From an uncultured Erythrobacter sp. (lineage in GTDB: Bacteria; Pseudomonadota; Alphaproteobacteria; Sphingomonadales; Sphingomonadaceae), in contig CANLZI010000001.1 in NCBI GenBank assembly GCA_947495555.1, forward strand, positions 658,861 to 722,860: a DNA stretch of 64,000 nucleotides, given 5' to 3'. Of this stretch, positions 28,927-39,316 are shown in pieces (position 1 is the first letter of the stretch; the number at the start of each line of letters is the position of its first letter). A program made the translations under genes and the position numbers. Under the pieces are notes generated by a model that was not told where the DNA came from, searched no databases, and saw nothing but the letters and a program-made list of their open reading frames with translations.

Positions 28927-29817
28927 ATGTCTATCCTGATTAACAAAGACACCAAGGTTATCACGCAAGGGATGACCGGCAACACCGGCACATTCCACAC
29001 CGAGCAAGCCATTGCCTATGGCAGCCAGATGGTAGCGGGTGTGACGCCGGGCAAAGGTGGCACCACCCACATCGGCGTGCCGCAATTCAACACCGTCCGT
29101 GAAGCCAAGGCCGCGACCGGCGCGACCGCATCGTGCATCTATGTTCCACCTCCCTTTGCAGCCGACGCAATCTGCGAAGCTATCGACGCCGAGATCGAGC
29201 TGATCATCTGCATCACCGAGGGTATTCCGGTGCTCGACATGGTCCGCGCCAAGGCTGCGCTGACCGGCTCTAAATCGCGCCTGATCGGCCCCAACTGCCC
29301 TGGCGTTCTGACGCCGGACGAGTGCAAGATTGGCATTATGCCCGGCTCTATCTTCAAGAAAGGCAGCGTCGGCGTTGTCTCGCGTTCGGGTACACTGACC
29401 TATGAAGCTGTTCACCAGACCACCATGGTCGGCTTGGGCCAGACCACGGCTGTCGGCATTGGCGGCGATCCGGTCAATGGCACCAACTTTATCGATGTGC
29501 TCGACCTGTTCCTGGACGATCCAGAAACCACCTCAATGATCATGATCGGCGAAATTGGCGGAAGCGCGGAAGAAGAAGCCGCTGCATTCCTCAAGGCAGA
29601 GGCAGCCAAGGGGCGTTCCAAGCCCACGGTTGGCTTTATCGCTGGACGCACGGCGCCTCCAGGTCGCCGCATGGGCCACGCTGGCGCGATTGTTTCTGGC
29701 GGCAAAGGCGGCGCCGATGACAAGATCGCTGCGATGGAAGATGCGGGCATCCGTGTCTCGCCCTCGCCATCAGAGCTGGGCACCACTTTGGATGCCATGC
29801 TGAAAGAATTGGTCTGA
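28927..29817 (+). CDS. sucD: Succinyl-CoA ligase alpha subunit
   Basis: SucD carries the CoA-binding domain and the phosphohistidine of succinyl-CoA synthetase, making ATP or GTP from succinyl-CoA. The 296-residue protein has [20 protein letters not shown] with the CoA-binding fold, [20 protein letters not shown], and [14 protein letters not shown] with the phosphorylated His251. The beta subunit gene sucC, commonly adjacent, is not in the window, so it must be elsewhere. sucA follows after about 60 bases. Confidence 0.97.
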   Translation: MSILINKDTKVITQGMTGNTGTFHTEQAIAYGSQMVAGVTPGKGGTTHIGVPQFNTVREAKAATGATASCIYVPPPFAADAICEAIDAEIELIICITEGIPVLDMVRAKAALTGSKSRLIGPNCPGVLTPDECKIGIMPGSIFKKGSVGVVSRSGTLTYEAVHQTTMVGLGQTTAVGIGGDPVNGTNFIDVLDLFLDDPETTSMIMIGEIGGSAEEEAAAFLKAEAAKGRSKPTVGFIAGRTAPPGRRMGHAGAIVSGGKGGADDKIAAMEDAGIRVSPSPSELGTTLDAMLKELV

Positions 29818-29824
29818 TCTAAGA

Positions 29825-29851
29825 GGGAGCTTCGCATTCGGCGAGGCTCCC
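29825..29851 (+). promoter_or_regulatory. Stem-loop between sucD and sucA
   Basis: GGGAGC/GCTCCC plus TCGC/GCGA pair around ATTCG with a single mismatch between blocks. There is no T tract, so it is probably an RNA-processing or stability element inside the operon rather than a terminator. Confidence 0.45.
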
Positions 29852-29877
29852 CACCTCCTCCCCTCGGAGACAAGCCC

Positions 29878-32730
29878 ATGGGCAAAGAACCGAACACCCT
29901 CATTCCACAAATGTCCGATCAGGAAGGCCCGCAACCCGGTCCATCCTGGGCCAACCCCGAATGGCTTAACCAAGTTGCGGATTCTGACGCCGATTTGACC
30001 ACAGCGCTCGACCCGACTGCAATGATGCTGGCGGTGAAAGAGGCTTCTGCCAAGGCAGGCAAGCCGGTCGATGACAAGGCCCTGGAAGACGCGTCGGACC
30101 TGTCGAACAAAGCGATGACGCTGGTTCGACTATATCGTGTGCGCGGCCATATGGCGGCCAATCTGGACCCGCTGGGCGTTAGCGCGCCGGGCTATCCCGA
30201 AGATTTGACGTTGGAATGGCATGAGCTGGCCGGTTTGGAGGACCGCGAGGTCTTTATCGGCGGCGTGATGGGCTTTGACTGGGTCACTATCGGTGATCTG
30301 CTAAAGGCTTTGCGGGCCAATTACTGCGGTAATGTGGGTCTGGAATATATGCATATCGCCGACACGGAAGAGCGGCGGTTTTTGCAGGACAAGTTCGAAA
30401 GCCCCGGCGATACGATCCAGTTTACGCCAGAGGGTAAGAAAGCCATTTTGGGCGCGGTGATCCGCGGCGAAGGATACGAAGCGTTCCTCGGCAAGAAATA
30501 TGTCGGCACGAAACGGTTCGGACTGGATGGCGGCGAATCCATGATCCCGGCGCTGGAGGCGGTGATCAAATATGGCGGCGCAACCGGCGTACGCGAGATC
30601 ATCTATGGCATGGCGCACCGTGGGCGTTTGAACGTGCTCGCCAATGTGATGAACAAGCCATACAAGGTGATCTTCCACGAATTTTCCGGCGGCAGCGCCA
30701 ATCCCGAAGATGTCGGCGGTTCGGGCGATGTGAAATATCACCTTGGCACCAGCACCGACCGCAGCTTTGACGATATCGAAGTGCATATGTCGCTGGTTCC
30801 CAACCCCTCTCATCTTGAGGCGGTGAACCCGGTGGTACTGGGCAAGACCCGCGCCCAGCAAGCCATTCGCGATGATTTGAGCAAGCACGAACAGGTTTTG
30901 CCCGTGTTAATCCACGGCGACGCCGCCTTTGCCGGTCAAGGTGTGGTGTGGGAAAGCCTCTCGCTTTCGGGCGTGCCCGGTTATGACACAGGCGGCTGCC
31001 TGCATTTCATCATCAACAACCAGATCGGCTTTACCACCAGCCCCAAATTCTCGCGCGGATCGCCCTATCCTTCGGATGTAGCGAAGGGCGTTCAAGCCCC
31101 GATCCTGCATGTGAACGGCGATGATCCCGAGGCTGTGACCTTTGCCTGTAAACTGGCGGTGGAATATCGTCAGACCTTTGGCCGCGATGTTGTGATCGAC
31201 ATGTGGTGCTATCGCCGGTTTGGCCACAATGAGGGTGACGAGCCTAAATTCACCCAACCTTTGATGTATGACGCCATCCGTGAACATCCCAAGGTCAGCG
31301 TGATCTATTCCGATCGCTTGGCTGAGGAAGGTGTGATCGAGAGCGACTATGCCCAGCAATTGCGCGACGAATTTGAAGCACAGCTGCAGGAAGAATTCGA
31401 CGCCGCCAAGAGCTATAAGCCGAACGAGGCAGACTGGTTTGGCGGTCGTTGGGCGGGCCTGAACAAGCCAGCCGATCCTGAAAGCGCGCGCCGCAATGTC
31501 CACACTGCTATCGAACAAAAGCTGTTCGACAGCCTGGGCCGCACGCTGACCACGGTTCCCGATGATCTGAACATCCACAAGACACTTGGCCGCGTGATCA
31601 AGGCCAAGGAAGCGATGTTTGAATCGGGCGACGGGTTTGATTGGGCAACGGCTGAATCGCTCGCCTTTGGCAGTCTAGTGACAGAGGGCTTTGGTGTCCG
31701 CCTGTCAGGTCAGGATTCAGGCCGAGGCACATTCAGCCAGCGTCACGCCGTGTGGGTCGATCAGACCGAAGAGCGCAAATATATCCCGCTTACCACCCTG
31801 CCGCACGGCAAGTTCGAGGTCTATGATTCCACGCTGAGCGAATATGGCGTGCTGGGTTACGAATATGGCTTTGCCATGGCTGACCCCAAATCGCTGGTGA
31901 TGTGGGAGGCGCAATTTGGCGACTTTGCCAATGGCGCTCAGATCATGATCGATCAGTTCATTGCATCGGGCGAAGCCAAATGGCTGCGGGCCAATGGGCT
32001 CGTGATGCTGTTGCCGCATGGTTATGAAGGGCAAGGCCCGGAACACAGTTCAGCCCGGCTCGAGCGGTTCCTGCAATTGTGCGCGAACGACAACATGCAG
32101 GTCTGCAACATCACAGTTCCGGCCAATTACTTCCATGTGTTGCGCCGCCAGATGCTGCGTCCGTTCCGCAAGCCCTTGATCATCATGACTCCGAAATCAC
32201 TGCTGCGCCATCCGATGGCAAAAAGCAGCGCGGACGAGTTCTTGGGCGAACACCACTTCATGCGGATCATGTCCGACACCAAGACCATTCCGGATGAGAA
32301 GATCAAACGTCTGGTGCTGTGCTCTGGCAAGGTGGCGTACGACCTGATCGAAAAGCGCGATGAAGAGGCATGCGAAGATGTCTCTATCGTCCGGTTGGAA
32401 CAGCTCTATCCCTTCCCCGGCGATCCCTTGGCCGTGCGCCTCAAACGGATGAAAAATCTGGAAGAGGTCATCTGGTGTCAAGAAGAACCCAAGAACAATG
32501 GCGCCTGGTTCTTTGTCGAGAGCCGGATCGAGCAGTCTTTGAATGATGCTGGCCATGACGGGATGCGCCCGCAATATGCAGGCCGAGAAGAAAGCGCGTC
32601 TCCGGCTACGGGTCTGGCCAAACGTCACCAGGCCCAACAAGAAGGGCTGGTCAGCGTGGCACTAGGGCTTTCCGAACGCGGGAAGACACAATCAAAACGC
32701 ACCAAAAAACCCACCCCTGCCAAGAAATAA
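29878..32730 (+). CDS. sucA: 2-oxoglutarate dehydrogenase E1 component
   Basis: This thiamine-diphosphate enzyme decarboxylates 2-oxoglutarate and transfers succinyl to the lipoyl group of E2. The 950-residue length is normal. Visible landmarks are an N-terminal E2-binding region (NPEWLNQVADSDADL), GMAHRGRLNVLANV near residue 250, HGDAAFAGQGVVWE for cofactor binding, HFIINNQIGFTTSP, and LPHGYEGQGPEHSSARLERFLQ. The C-terminus is Lys-rich (SKRTKKPTPAKK). It is followed by E2 and E3 genes in order, giving a full complex set. Confidence 0.97.
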   Translation: MGKEPNTLIPQMSDQEGPQPGPSWANPEWLNQVADSDADLTTALDPTAMMLAVKEASAKAGKPVDDKALEDASDLSNKAMTLVRLYRVRGHMAANLDPLGVSAPGYPEDLTLEWHELAGLEDREVFIGGVMGFDWVTIGDLLKALRANYCGNVGLEYMHIADTEERRFLQDKFESPGDTIQFTPEGKKAILGAVIRGEGYEAFLGKKYVGTKRFGLDGGESMIPALEAVIKYGGATGVREIIYGMAHRGRLNVLANVMNKPYKVIFHEFSGGSANPEDVGGSGDVKYHLGTSTDRSFDDIEVHMSLVPNPSHLEAVNPVVLGKTRAQQAIRDDLSKHEQVLPVLIHGDAAFAGQGVVWESLSLSGVPGYDTGGCLHFIINNQIGFTTSPKFSRGSPYPSDVAKGVQAPILHVNGDDPEAVTFACKLAVEYRQTFGRDVVIDMWCYRRFGHNEGDEPKFTQPLMYDAIREHPKVSVIYSDRLAEEGVIESDYAQQLRDEFEAQLQEEFDAAKSYKPNEADWFGGRWAGLNKPADPESARRNVHTAIEQKLFDSLGRTLTTVPDDLNIHKTLGRVIKAKEAMFESGDGFDWATAESLAFGSLVTEGFGVRLSGQDSGRGTFSQRHAVWVDQTEERKYIPLTTLPHGKFEVYDSTLSEYGVLGYEYGFAMADPKSLVMWEAQFGDFANGAQIMIDQFIASGEAKWLRANGLVMLLPHGYEGQGPEHSSARLERFLQLCANDNMQVCNITVPANYFHVLRRQMLRPFRKPLIIMTPKSLLRHPMAKSSADEFLGEHHFMRIMSDTKTIPDEKIKRLVLCSGKVAYDLIEKRDEEACEDVSIVRLEQLYPFPGDPLAVRLKRMKNLEEVIWCQEEPKNNGAWFFVESRIEQSLNDAGHDGMRPQYAGREESASPATGLAKRHQAQQEGLVSVALGLSERGKTQSKRTKKPTPAKK

Positions 32731-32748
32731 GGCATAGGAAACAAATCG

Positions 32749-33987
32749 ATGGCGACAGAAATTACAGTTCCCGCTCTTGGCGAATCCGTCACAGAAGCAA
32801 CAGTTGGCGAATGGCTTAAGCAGCCCGGCGACGCGGTTGCGGTTGATGAGCCGATTGTCAGTCTGGAAACCGACAAGGTGGCGGTTGACGTCCCCTCGTC
32901 CGTGGCAGGCGTGCTGGCCGAACACAGCGTGGCCGTGGGTGATACGGTTGAGGTCGGCGCATTAATCGCAATTGTTGATGAAGGCGGCAGCGCGGCTGCA
33001 ACGCCGAAGGAAAGCAAGAGCGCTCCTGCATCCAGCTCTGATTCCGATGACGCAAAGAGTGCGGCGAAAGAGGCAGCTGGGGACTCCTCGGTTACTATGT
33101 CGCCAGCGGTCCGCCGCGCGGTGCTGGAACACGGGGTCGATCCGACCACGATTACTGGCACAGGCAAGGATGGTCGCCTGACCAAGGAAGACGTTCTGGC
33201 AGCAGCCAAGAACAAGAAATCAGGTAGCGAGGCCAAATCCGCTAGCGAGGCCGCGGCGCCTGCCCCCGCACCTGCTGCTGCAGGCGAACGAGGCGAAGAG
33301 CGCGTCAAGATGACCCGCATGCGCCAAACCATCGCCAAGCGATTGAAGGGTGCTCAGGAAGAGGCTGCTCTGCTGACCACATTCAACGATGTGGACATGA
33401 GCGCAGTCATCGAAGCGCGTAGTAAGTACAAAGATCTGTTCGCCAAGAAGCACGATATCCGGCTGGGATTCATGGGCTTTTTCGCAAAAGCTGCGTGTTT
33501 GGCGCTGAAGGATGTTCCTAGCGTCAACGCCTATATCGAGGGTGATGAGATCGTCTATCACGACTTTGTCGATATCTCGGTTGCGGTTTCGGCCCCCAAT
33601 GGCCTGGTTGTTCCAGTTGTCCGCGATTGCAATGCCAAGGGTTTTGCGCAGATCGAAAAAGACATTGCCGACTATGGTAAGCGCGCCAAGGAAGGCAGCC
33701 TGACCATGGAAGACATGAGCGGCGGCACCTTCACCATTTCCAATGGCGGCGTATTCGGATCGCTAATGTCCACCCCGATCATCAATCCTCCGCAAAGCGC
33801 CGTACTGGGCCTGCACCGAATTGAAGATCGTCCAGTTGCGGTGAATGGCGAAGTCGTAATCAGGCCCATGATGTATATCGCGCTGTCATACGACCACCGA
33901 CTGATCGATGGCCGCGAGGCTGTGACTGCATTGAAAATCATTAAGGATGCGATTGAAGATCCAACTCGGATGCTGATCGACCTTTAA
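32749..33987 (+). CDS. sucB: Dihydrolipoyllysine-residue succinyltransferase (E2)
   Basis: E2 forms the core of the 2-oxoglutarate dehydrogenase complex. The 412-residue protein has one N-terminal lipoyl domain with ETDKVAVDV (lipoylated Lys near residue 43), an Ala/Ser-rich linker, a peripheral subunit-binding domain ([20 protein letters not shown]), a second flexible linker (Ala/Pro-rich, about residues 165-180), and a catalytic domain ending in [13 protein letters not shown] with the catalytic His and Asp. It sits 18 bases after sucA. Confidence 0.97.
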   Translation: MATEITVPALGESVTEATVGEWLKQPGDAVAVDEPIVSLETDKVAVDVPSSVAGVLAEHSVAVGDTVEVGALIAIVDEGGSAAATPKESKSAPASSSDSDDAKSAAKEAAGDSSVTMSPAVRRAVLEHGVDPTTITGTGKDGRLTKEDVLAAAKNKKSGSEAKSASEAAAPAPAPAAAGERGEERVKMTRMRQTIAKRLKGAQEEAALLTTFNDVDMSAVIEARSKYKDLFAKKHDIRLGFMGFFAKAACLALKDVPSVNAYIEGDEIVYHDFVDISVAVSAPNGLVVPVVRDCNAKGFAQIEKDIADYGKRAKEGSLTMEDMSGGTFTISNGGVFGSLMSTPIINPPQSAVLGLHRIEDRPVAVNGEVVIRPMMYIALSYDHRLIDGREAVTALKIIKDAIEDPTRMLIDL

Positions 33988-33997
33988 GGAAAGAATG

Positions 33998-35407
33998 ATG
34001 GCTGAATACGATTATGATGTCCTGGTTATCGGCGCTGGCCCAGGCGGCTATGTTGCGGCGATCCGCGCGGCTCAACTGGGCCTGAAAGTGGCTTGCGCTG
34101 AGGGACGCGAAACGCTGGGCGGCACCTGCCTGAATGTCGGCTGCATTCCGTCCAAGGCTTTGCTCCATGCGTCTGAATATTTCGATGCCGCCGCCAATGG
34201 CGCGATGGCCGATATGGGCATTGATGTTGCGCCCAAGCTCAACCTCGACAAGATGCATGGCCAGCGTTTGGACGCGGTTGATGGTCTGACCAAAGGCATC
34301 GAATTCTTGTTCAAAAAGAACAAGGTAGACTGGAAGAAGGGCTATGCCACTTTCCAGGATGCGCACACCGTAAAGCTTGGTGACGAGACAGTCACAGCCA
34401 AGGATATTGTGATCGCAACGGGATCATCGGTCACCCCCCTACCCGGCGTGGATGTCGACAATTCCAAGCATTTTGTGGTCGATTCTACCGGCGCGCTGGA
34501 ACTTCCCAAAGTGCCCAAGAAAATGGTCGTTATTGGCGGCGGCGTGATCGGACTGGAGCTTGGCTCGGTCTGGAATCGCCTTGGCGCAGAAGTCACTTGC
34601 GTGGAATTCCTCGACGAAATCCTGCCCGGCATGGACGGCGATGTGCGCAAGGAATCGCGCAAGATCTTCAAGAAGCAAGGTATTGAATTCAAACTGGGTA
34701 CCAAAGTCACCGGCGTTTCGGTCAAGGGCAAGAAGGCCACTTTGACGCTGGAACCGGCCGCTGGCGGCGATGCCGAGACGATGGAAGCTGACTGCGTGTT
34801 GGTGTCCATCGGTCGGCGGCCCAATACCGACGGCCTTGGCCTGGATGCGATCGGGCTGGAGACCAACCAGCGCGGTCAAATCGAAACCGCTCACGACTTC
34901 CGAACCTCTGTCGACAACGTCTGGGCAATTGGCGATTGCATCCCTGGCCCGATGCTGGCCCATAAGGCCGAGGACGAAGGCATTGCCGTGGCAGAGAACA
35001 TTGCGGGCGAAACCGGCATTGTGAATCACGATGTGATCCCGTCGGTTGTCTATACTTGGCCAGAAATTGCCGGGGTTGGTCTGACCACCGAACAAGCGAT
35101 CGAGAAGATGGGCGACAAGGCTAAGGTCAAAGTCGGCAAATTCCCGATGATGGCCAACAGCCGGGCGAAGACCAATCATGAGCCCGATGGCTTTGTGAAG
35201 GTGATTGCCGAGGCCGAAAGTGACCGCGTTCTGGGTGTATGGGCGATTGCCAGCGTTGCTGGAACGATGATTGCCGAAGCAGGCATTGCGATGGAATTTG
35301 GCGCGACGTCAGAAGACATCGCTTATACCTGCCATGCACACCCAACCCACTCCGAAGCAGTAAAAGAAGCCGCGATGGCGGTTCAGGGCAAGCCCATCCA
35401 CATGTGA
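33998..35407 (+). CDS. lpdA: Dihydrolipoyl dehydrogenase (E3)
   Basis: E3 reoxidises the lipoyl group with FAD and passes electrons to NAD. The 469-residue protein has GAGPGGYVAAIRAAQLG for FAD, the redox disulfide GGTCLNVGCIPSK, GGGVIGLELGSVW for NAD, an AIGDCIPGPMLAHKAEDEG segment and the C-terminal CHAHPTHSEAVKEA with catalytic His. Two adjacent ATGs exist; 33998 is better spaced from AAGGAA. It closes the complex genes and is followed by a strong terminator. Confidence 0.97.
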   Translation: MAEYDYDVLVIGAGPGGYVAAIRAAQLGLKVACAEGRETLGGTCLNVGCIPSKALLHASEYFDAAANGAMADMGIDVAPKLNLDKMHGQRLDAVDGLTKGIEFLFKKNKVDWKKGYATFQDAHTVKLGDETVTAKDIVIATGSSVTPLPGVDVDNSKHFVVDSTGALELPKVPKKMVVIGGGVIGLELGSVWNRLGAEVTCVEFLDEILPGMDGDVRKESRKIFKKQGIEFKLGTKVTGVSVKGKKATLTLEPAAGGDAETMEADCVLVSIGRRPNTDGLGLDAIGLETNQRGQIETAHDFRTSVDNVWAIGDCIPGPMLAHKAEDEGIAVAENIAGETGIVNHDVIPSVVYTWPEIAGVGLTTEQAIEKMGDKAKVKVGKFPMMANSRAKTNHEPDGFVKVIAEAESDRVLGVWAIASVAGTMIAEAGIAMEFGATSEDIAYTCHAHPTHSEAVKEAAMAVQGKPIHM

Positions 35408-35455
35408 TTGCCGGCGGGCTACTACGCCCAAAACACACGATAAATTGATCATCAG

Positions 35456-35494
35456 CCCCCTTTTGTCCTAAGCATGGGCAAGAGGGGGTTTTGG
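35456..35494 (+). terminator. Intrinsic terminator of the TCA operon
   Basis: CCCCCTTTTGTCC pairs with GGGCAAGAGGGGG over 13 positions with G-U pairs (35456-35488), followed by TTTTGG. It lies 50 bases after lpdA and marks the end of the mdh-sucD-sucA-sucB-lpdA block. Confidence 0.87.
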
Positions 35495-35560
35495 TATGGC
35501 AATGCGGGCAATCCAGCTTGGGCGTGTGGCTTGATCGGCTCACCCAAACGCTCTGCTCCT

Positions 35561-37054
35561 ATGCGTGGCTTGGCTGCCGTATTAGCATTGATACCGGCGC
35601 TGTTTCTGACGGCCTGCTCGCTATTTCAATCGGAAGTGAAGCCCCCGCCCCGATCTGACGAGCCGATAGAAGCCAGCGAAGGCGAGTCCGTCTTCGCGGT
35701 TGATCTCGATGTCGGCCTGAATGCTTTGCGCCAAGCCTTGGAGGCAGAGGTTCCGCGCAATCTGTGGCTGATTGACCAGCGGGATGTGGAATGCGTGCCC
35801 TCGCGTCGGACCACAGTGATCGGTATTGCCATCAAATCGCCCACAATTCGCTGCGATCTAAGCGGTCGTGTGACGCGCGGCAGCATGCAATTGTCTGGAT
35901 CTGGTCAAGATCTGATCATCACCATGCCGATCAAAGCTAGCGTCACTGCAAGCGATATTGGCGGTGTTATCCGGCAAAAAACAGGCACCGCGCAGGCCAC
36001 GGTGACCGCGCGGGTCCGTCCCACAATTCAGGAAGACTGGCGGGTCAAAGGCACAGTATCGATCCGTTATGATTGGAAGCAGCCCCCGACAGTTTCTCTG
36101 CTAGGCCGCCAGATAACATTTGCAGATCAAGCTGATGAGCGCCTGCAAACCGTTGTGCGCACGCTAGAACGTACGCTTGAACGCGAGATATCACGCTTGA
36201 ACATGCGGAGCGAGATTGAACCCCTTTGGCAGCGCAGCTTTGCTGTCTTGTCGGTCAACCGTGAAAATCCGCCGGTGTGGTTGCGAGTGACCCCGATACA
36301 TATTGGCTTCGATGGCTATACGGCATCACGCAATACTTTGTCGCTGAAGATCAGGCTCAATGCGCGCACAGAGATATTTGTGGGGGACGAGCCATCCGCG
36401 CATGCCCCCTTGCCCTTACCCAATTTACTGCCGCCTGCTTCCGCGGCATCCTCGTCCGAACAGCCACTAGGTCTCAATCTGGCCGTGCCGGTGGTCGCGC
36501 AATATTCTCAGCTTGAGCCGATTGTACTGCGCGCACTGCAAGCCCGCGCAAAGCATCCCTTCCTTGTTCCTACGATGGGCGAGCAAATGGTCGAATTTCG
36601 CTCTGTCACGGCCTATGGCACCGAGAACAACCGCTTGGCCGTAGGCATAGAATTTGAAGCTTGGGCACCAGACGCTCGCGATGATCCTGCCAGCGGGATC
36701 GTGTGGCTGACGGCGCGTCCGGTCAATGATCCGGATTCGCGTGTGGTGCGCTTTGCAGAGCCCGAATATCAGGCCGAAACTACTCGCTTCACCACCAATG
36801 TCCTGTTGGAAATCGCCAAAGCCCAAGACTTCTCCGAAGCCATCGAAGGCGCACTGACCCAGAATTTCGAGAAGGATTATCGCGACCTGCTGGGCAGAGT
36901 AGAAACCGCTTTGGCGCAGCAGCAATTGGGCGACTTTACGATCGAGACCCGCTTGGACACAGTATCGACTGGCGCGATCAAAGCCTATGGCGAGGGCTTG
37001 CATCTGCCAGCATCCGCCAGCGGCACTGCGCAAATCCGCTATGCCCCGCAATGA
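35561..37054 (+). CDS. DUF4403 family lipoprotein
   Basis: The 497-residue protein has a lipoprotein signal peptide (MRGLAAVLALIPALFLTAC). The mature part is beta-rich with internal repetition, including RYDWKQPPTVSLLGRQITFAD, PVWLRVTPIHIGFDGY and a region around TLSLKIRLNARTEIFVG, matching DUF4403 proteins of the bacterial envelope. The exact role is unknown. ATG 35561 begins the signal peptide; an in-frame ATG at 35474 overlaps the terminator T tract. Its TGA overlaps the next ATG by four bases. Confidence 0.85.
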   Translation: MRGLAAVLALIPALFLTACSLFQSEVKPPPRSDEPIEASEGESVFAVDLDVGLNALRQALEAEVPRNLWLIDQRDVECVPSRRTTVIGIAIKSPTIRCDLSGRVTRGSMQLSGSGQDLIITMPIKASVTASDIGGVIRQKTGTAQATVTARVRPTIQEDWRVKGTVSIRYDWKQPPTVSLLGRQITFADQADERLQTVVRTLERTLEREISRLNMRSEIEPLWQRSFAVLSVNRENPPVWLRVTPIHIGFDGYTASRNTLSLKIRLNARTEIFVGDEPSAHAPLPLPNLLPPASAASSSEQPLGLNLAVPVVAQYSQLEPIVLRALQARAKHPFLVPTMGEQMVEFRSVTAYGTENNRLAVGIEFEAWAPDARDDPASGIVWLTARPVNDPDSRVVRFAEPEYQAETTRFTTNVLLEIAKAQDFSEAIEGALTQNFEKDYRDLLGRVETALAQQQLGDFTIETRLDTVSTGAIKAYGEGLHLPASASGTAQIRYAPQ

Positions 37055-37908
37055 CGACAGAGGCCCCTTTGACTAGACGTCATATGACGCCGCTGGCCCT
37101 TGCGTTGGCCCTCGCACTGGCGTTGCCGGCGCTGGCCGGGGTTGCTTATCTGGCTGGTTTGGGCGCGCCTCTTGCTTATGTCATCACCAATGCGTTCGCG
37201 CTGGGATTGGGCTTGGTTTGGATCGTAATCGGCCGTCTCCCCACGCCTTTGGTCAGCCCGAACAGCTGGAGCCAGCGTAGCCTGACAATCGCCTTGCTTA
37301 TATTTCTGACATTACCCCTCATTATCGGGCCAGACGTCAACCATGTCAGTCGATGGATTTCAGTTGGCGGCTTCACACTCAATACAGGTGCAATCGCCAT
37401 CCCGCTGCTGGTCTGCTTGAGCGCCGACAACCGCGATTATGCTGTTCCAATTTTGCTAAGCGCTTTGTTCCTGGCACTCATCCAACCCGATGCGGCAATC
37501 GGGTTTGCAATTATGGGCGCCAGCATTGGGCTCTATTTCGCGTGGCAGGATTGGAAGCCCGGCTTGGTCGCGATCCTGGCATTCGGCGTTGGCGTCATCG
37601 CGACCTTACGCGGCGAATTGCCCGCCCAGCCGTTTGTCGAACGGATCTTGGTCGATCTGGCGCAAACCGCCCCATTTGTCGCAATCGCGCTGGCTCTCAG
37701 CCTCATCGCAAGTTTTGCTCTGATGCTGCTTGCACCTTACGGCAGACAAGCAAGCCATTATGCGATGGCGGGGACGCTGGGCGGATTTACCCTCGCCGCG
37801 CTGCTGTCCAACTATCCCAATGTTCTGATCGGCTATGGTGCCTCGCCCATCATCGGCTACGCGCTGGCGCTCAGCTGGTGCAGGCAAGCAAGTAAGCCAA
37901 CTACATAG
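37051..37908 (+). CDS. Shortened SEDS-like (FtsW/RodA-related) membrane protein
   Basis: The 285-residue protein has about eight helices. NHVSRWISVGGFTLNTGAIAI resembles the region of FtsW/RodA around the sugar-binding loop (split here as NHVSRWISVGG and FTLNTGA), QPDAAIGFAIMGASIGLY resembles the QPD segment, and the C-terminus around LIGYGASPIIGYALAL resembles SYGGS. It is about 80-100 residues shorter than true SEDS glycosyltransferases and lacks an obvious match to their catalytic Asp loop. It is coupled to the DUF4403 lipoprotein gene (ATGA). It may be an inactive paralogue with an envelope role. Confidence 0.6.
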   Translation: MTTEAPLTRRHMTPLALALALALALPALAGVAYLAGLGAPLAYVITNAFALGLGLVWIVIGRLPTPLVSPNSWSQRSLTIALLIFLTLPLIIGPDVNHVSRWISVGGFTLNTGAIAIPLLVCLSADNRDYAVPILLSALFLALIQPDAAIGFAIMGASIGLYFAWQDWKPGLVAILAFGVGVIATLRGELPAQPFVERILVDLAQTAPFVAIALALSLIASFALMLLAPYGRQASHYAMAGTLGGFTLAALLSNYPNVLIGYGASPIIGYALALSWCRQASKPTT

Positions 37909-37977
37909 GCACGAAGTAACCCGCTTTCTCCCGCCGATTTAAACCGCTAGAGCATTGTTGAGGAGAGAATTGCATTC

Positions 37978-39312
37978 ATGGCTTACCCAAAACTGACTGA
38001 CAAACCTGGCGCTCTGGAAACGGCCGCGGCGATCCGCGCAGGCGAATTGTCGCCTACACAAGCGGTGGATGCTGCCATCGGTCGGGTCGAAGAACTGGAC
38101 GCTCATGTCAACGCCATTGCGGTGCAGGATTTTGAGCGAGCGTTAGAGGCGGCCAAGGCGCTGGAGGCCACCGGCCCTGGATCTGATCAGCCATTGTTTG
38201 GTGTGCCAATGACGGTCAAGGAAAGCTTCGACGTGGCAGGCCTTCCCACTACCTATGGCCATGAGAGATACGCTGAAAATATTGCACAAAATGATGCGCA
38301 GCTGGTGCAACGCTTGAAAGCAGCGGGAGCTGTGATCATCGGAAAGAGCAATGTCCCGCCCGATTTGACCGATTGGCAGAGCAACAATCCGGTCTATGGC
38401 CGGACCAACAATCCGCATGACCATGCGCGCTCGCCCGGTGGGTCCTCCGGCGGCTCTGCCGCAGCGGTCGCCAGCGGGATGGTCGCTGCTGAATATGGCA
38501 CCGACATTGGCGGATCGGTTCGCGTACCGGCACATTTTTGCGGTGTTTGGGGCCACAAGCCCAGCTGGGGACTGACCAGCAAGCGCGGCCACCAAAGCCC
38601 GGCCAGATCTGGTCAGGTGCTCCATGATGCCTATCTCTCCGTCGCAGGTCCCTTTGCCCGCAATGGGGAAGATTTGGCCGCCTTGCTGCAGATTGGTGCA
38701 GAACGCCCACTCGCCCGAACAGCCAAACCGCTAGCCCAATGCCGCGTTCTGGCGCTTACCGAAGCCGAGGGCGCGCCGGTCGACGCCAGCGTCCAGGGTC
38801 CCATCGATGCGGCCATCGCATTGTTGGATAAGGCAGGTGTGCGTATTGACCGCACCAGCGATCTGCTGCCCGATCTGGCCGGGGATCATCGGCAATATCT
38901 GCGCATGATGAACACATCCATGGAGCGCGGCGCCCCGCGCGCTGACGGCACCACCCCCAGCGCCACAGAATGGTTCGACCTCCTTGATGCTCAGGCCGTT
39001 AGCGAACACGCGTGGGAACACTTGTTTGAAACCTATGACTTTGTGCTGGCCCCGCCTGCTTCGGTTCTGGCAACCCCGCATGTTGAGGGCAGCGTGTTCC
39101 GCACCAAGCTAGACATCAATGGCACCATGGTCCCTGCTCCCTCAGCCCTAGTCTGGGCGGGCATTGCGACCTTCCCTAATCTACCCTCAACCGTGGTTCC
39201 CATCGGGCATACCAGTGATCTTCCATGCGGAATGCAAGTGATCGGACCGCGCTTGGCTGATCTGGATTGTATTGACGCCGCAATTGGCATTGATCGCCTC
39301 GTCAACGGATAG
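37978..39312 (+). CDS. Amidase signature family enzyme
   Basis: The 444-residue hydrolase has the Ser-cisSer-Lys triad of the family: GKSNVP with the Lys near residue 120, and PGGSSGGSAAAVASG with the two serines near 155-178, followed by TDIGGSVRVPAHFCGVWGHKPSWG. It is too divergent and too isolated to be GatA of the tRNA amidotransferase (no gatB or gatC nearby). It has no signal peptide, so it is cytoplasmic. The amide substrate is unknown. Confidence 0.9.
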   Translation: MAYPKLTDKPGALETAAAIRAGELSPTQAVDAAIGRVEELDAHVNAIAVQDFERALEAAKALEATGPGSDQPLFGVPMTVKESFDVAGLPTTYGHERYAENIAQNDAQLVQRLKAAGAVIIGKSNVPPDLTDWQSNNPVYGRTNNPHDHARSPGGSSGGSAAAVASGMVAAEYGTDIGGSVRVPAHFCGVWGHKPSWGLTSKRGHQSPARSGQVLHDAYLSVAGPFARNGEDLAALLQIGAERPLARTAKPLAQCRVLALTEAEGAPVDASVQGPIDAAIALLDKAGVRIDRTSDLLPDLAGDHRQYLRMMNTSMERGAPRADGTTPSATEWFDLLDAQAVSEHAWEHLFETYDFVLAPPASVLATPHVEGSVFRTKLDINGTMVPAPSALVWAGIATFPNLPSTVVPIGHTSDLPCGMQVIGPRLADLDCIDAAIGIDRLVNG

Positions 39313-39316
39313 ACCG

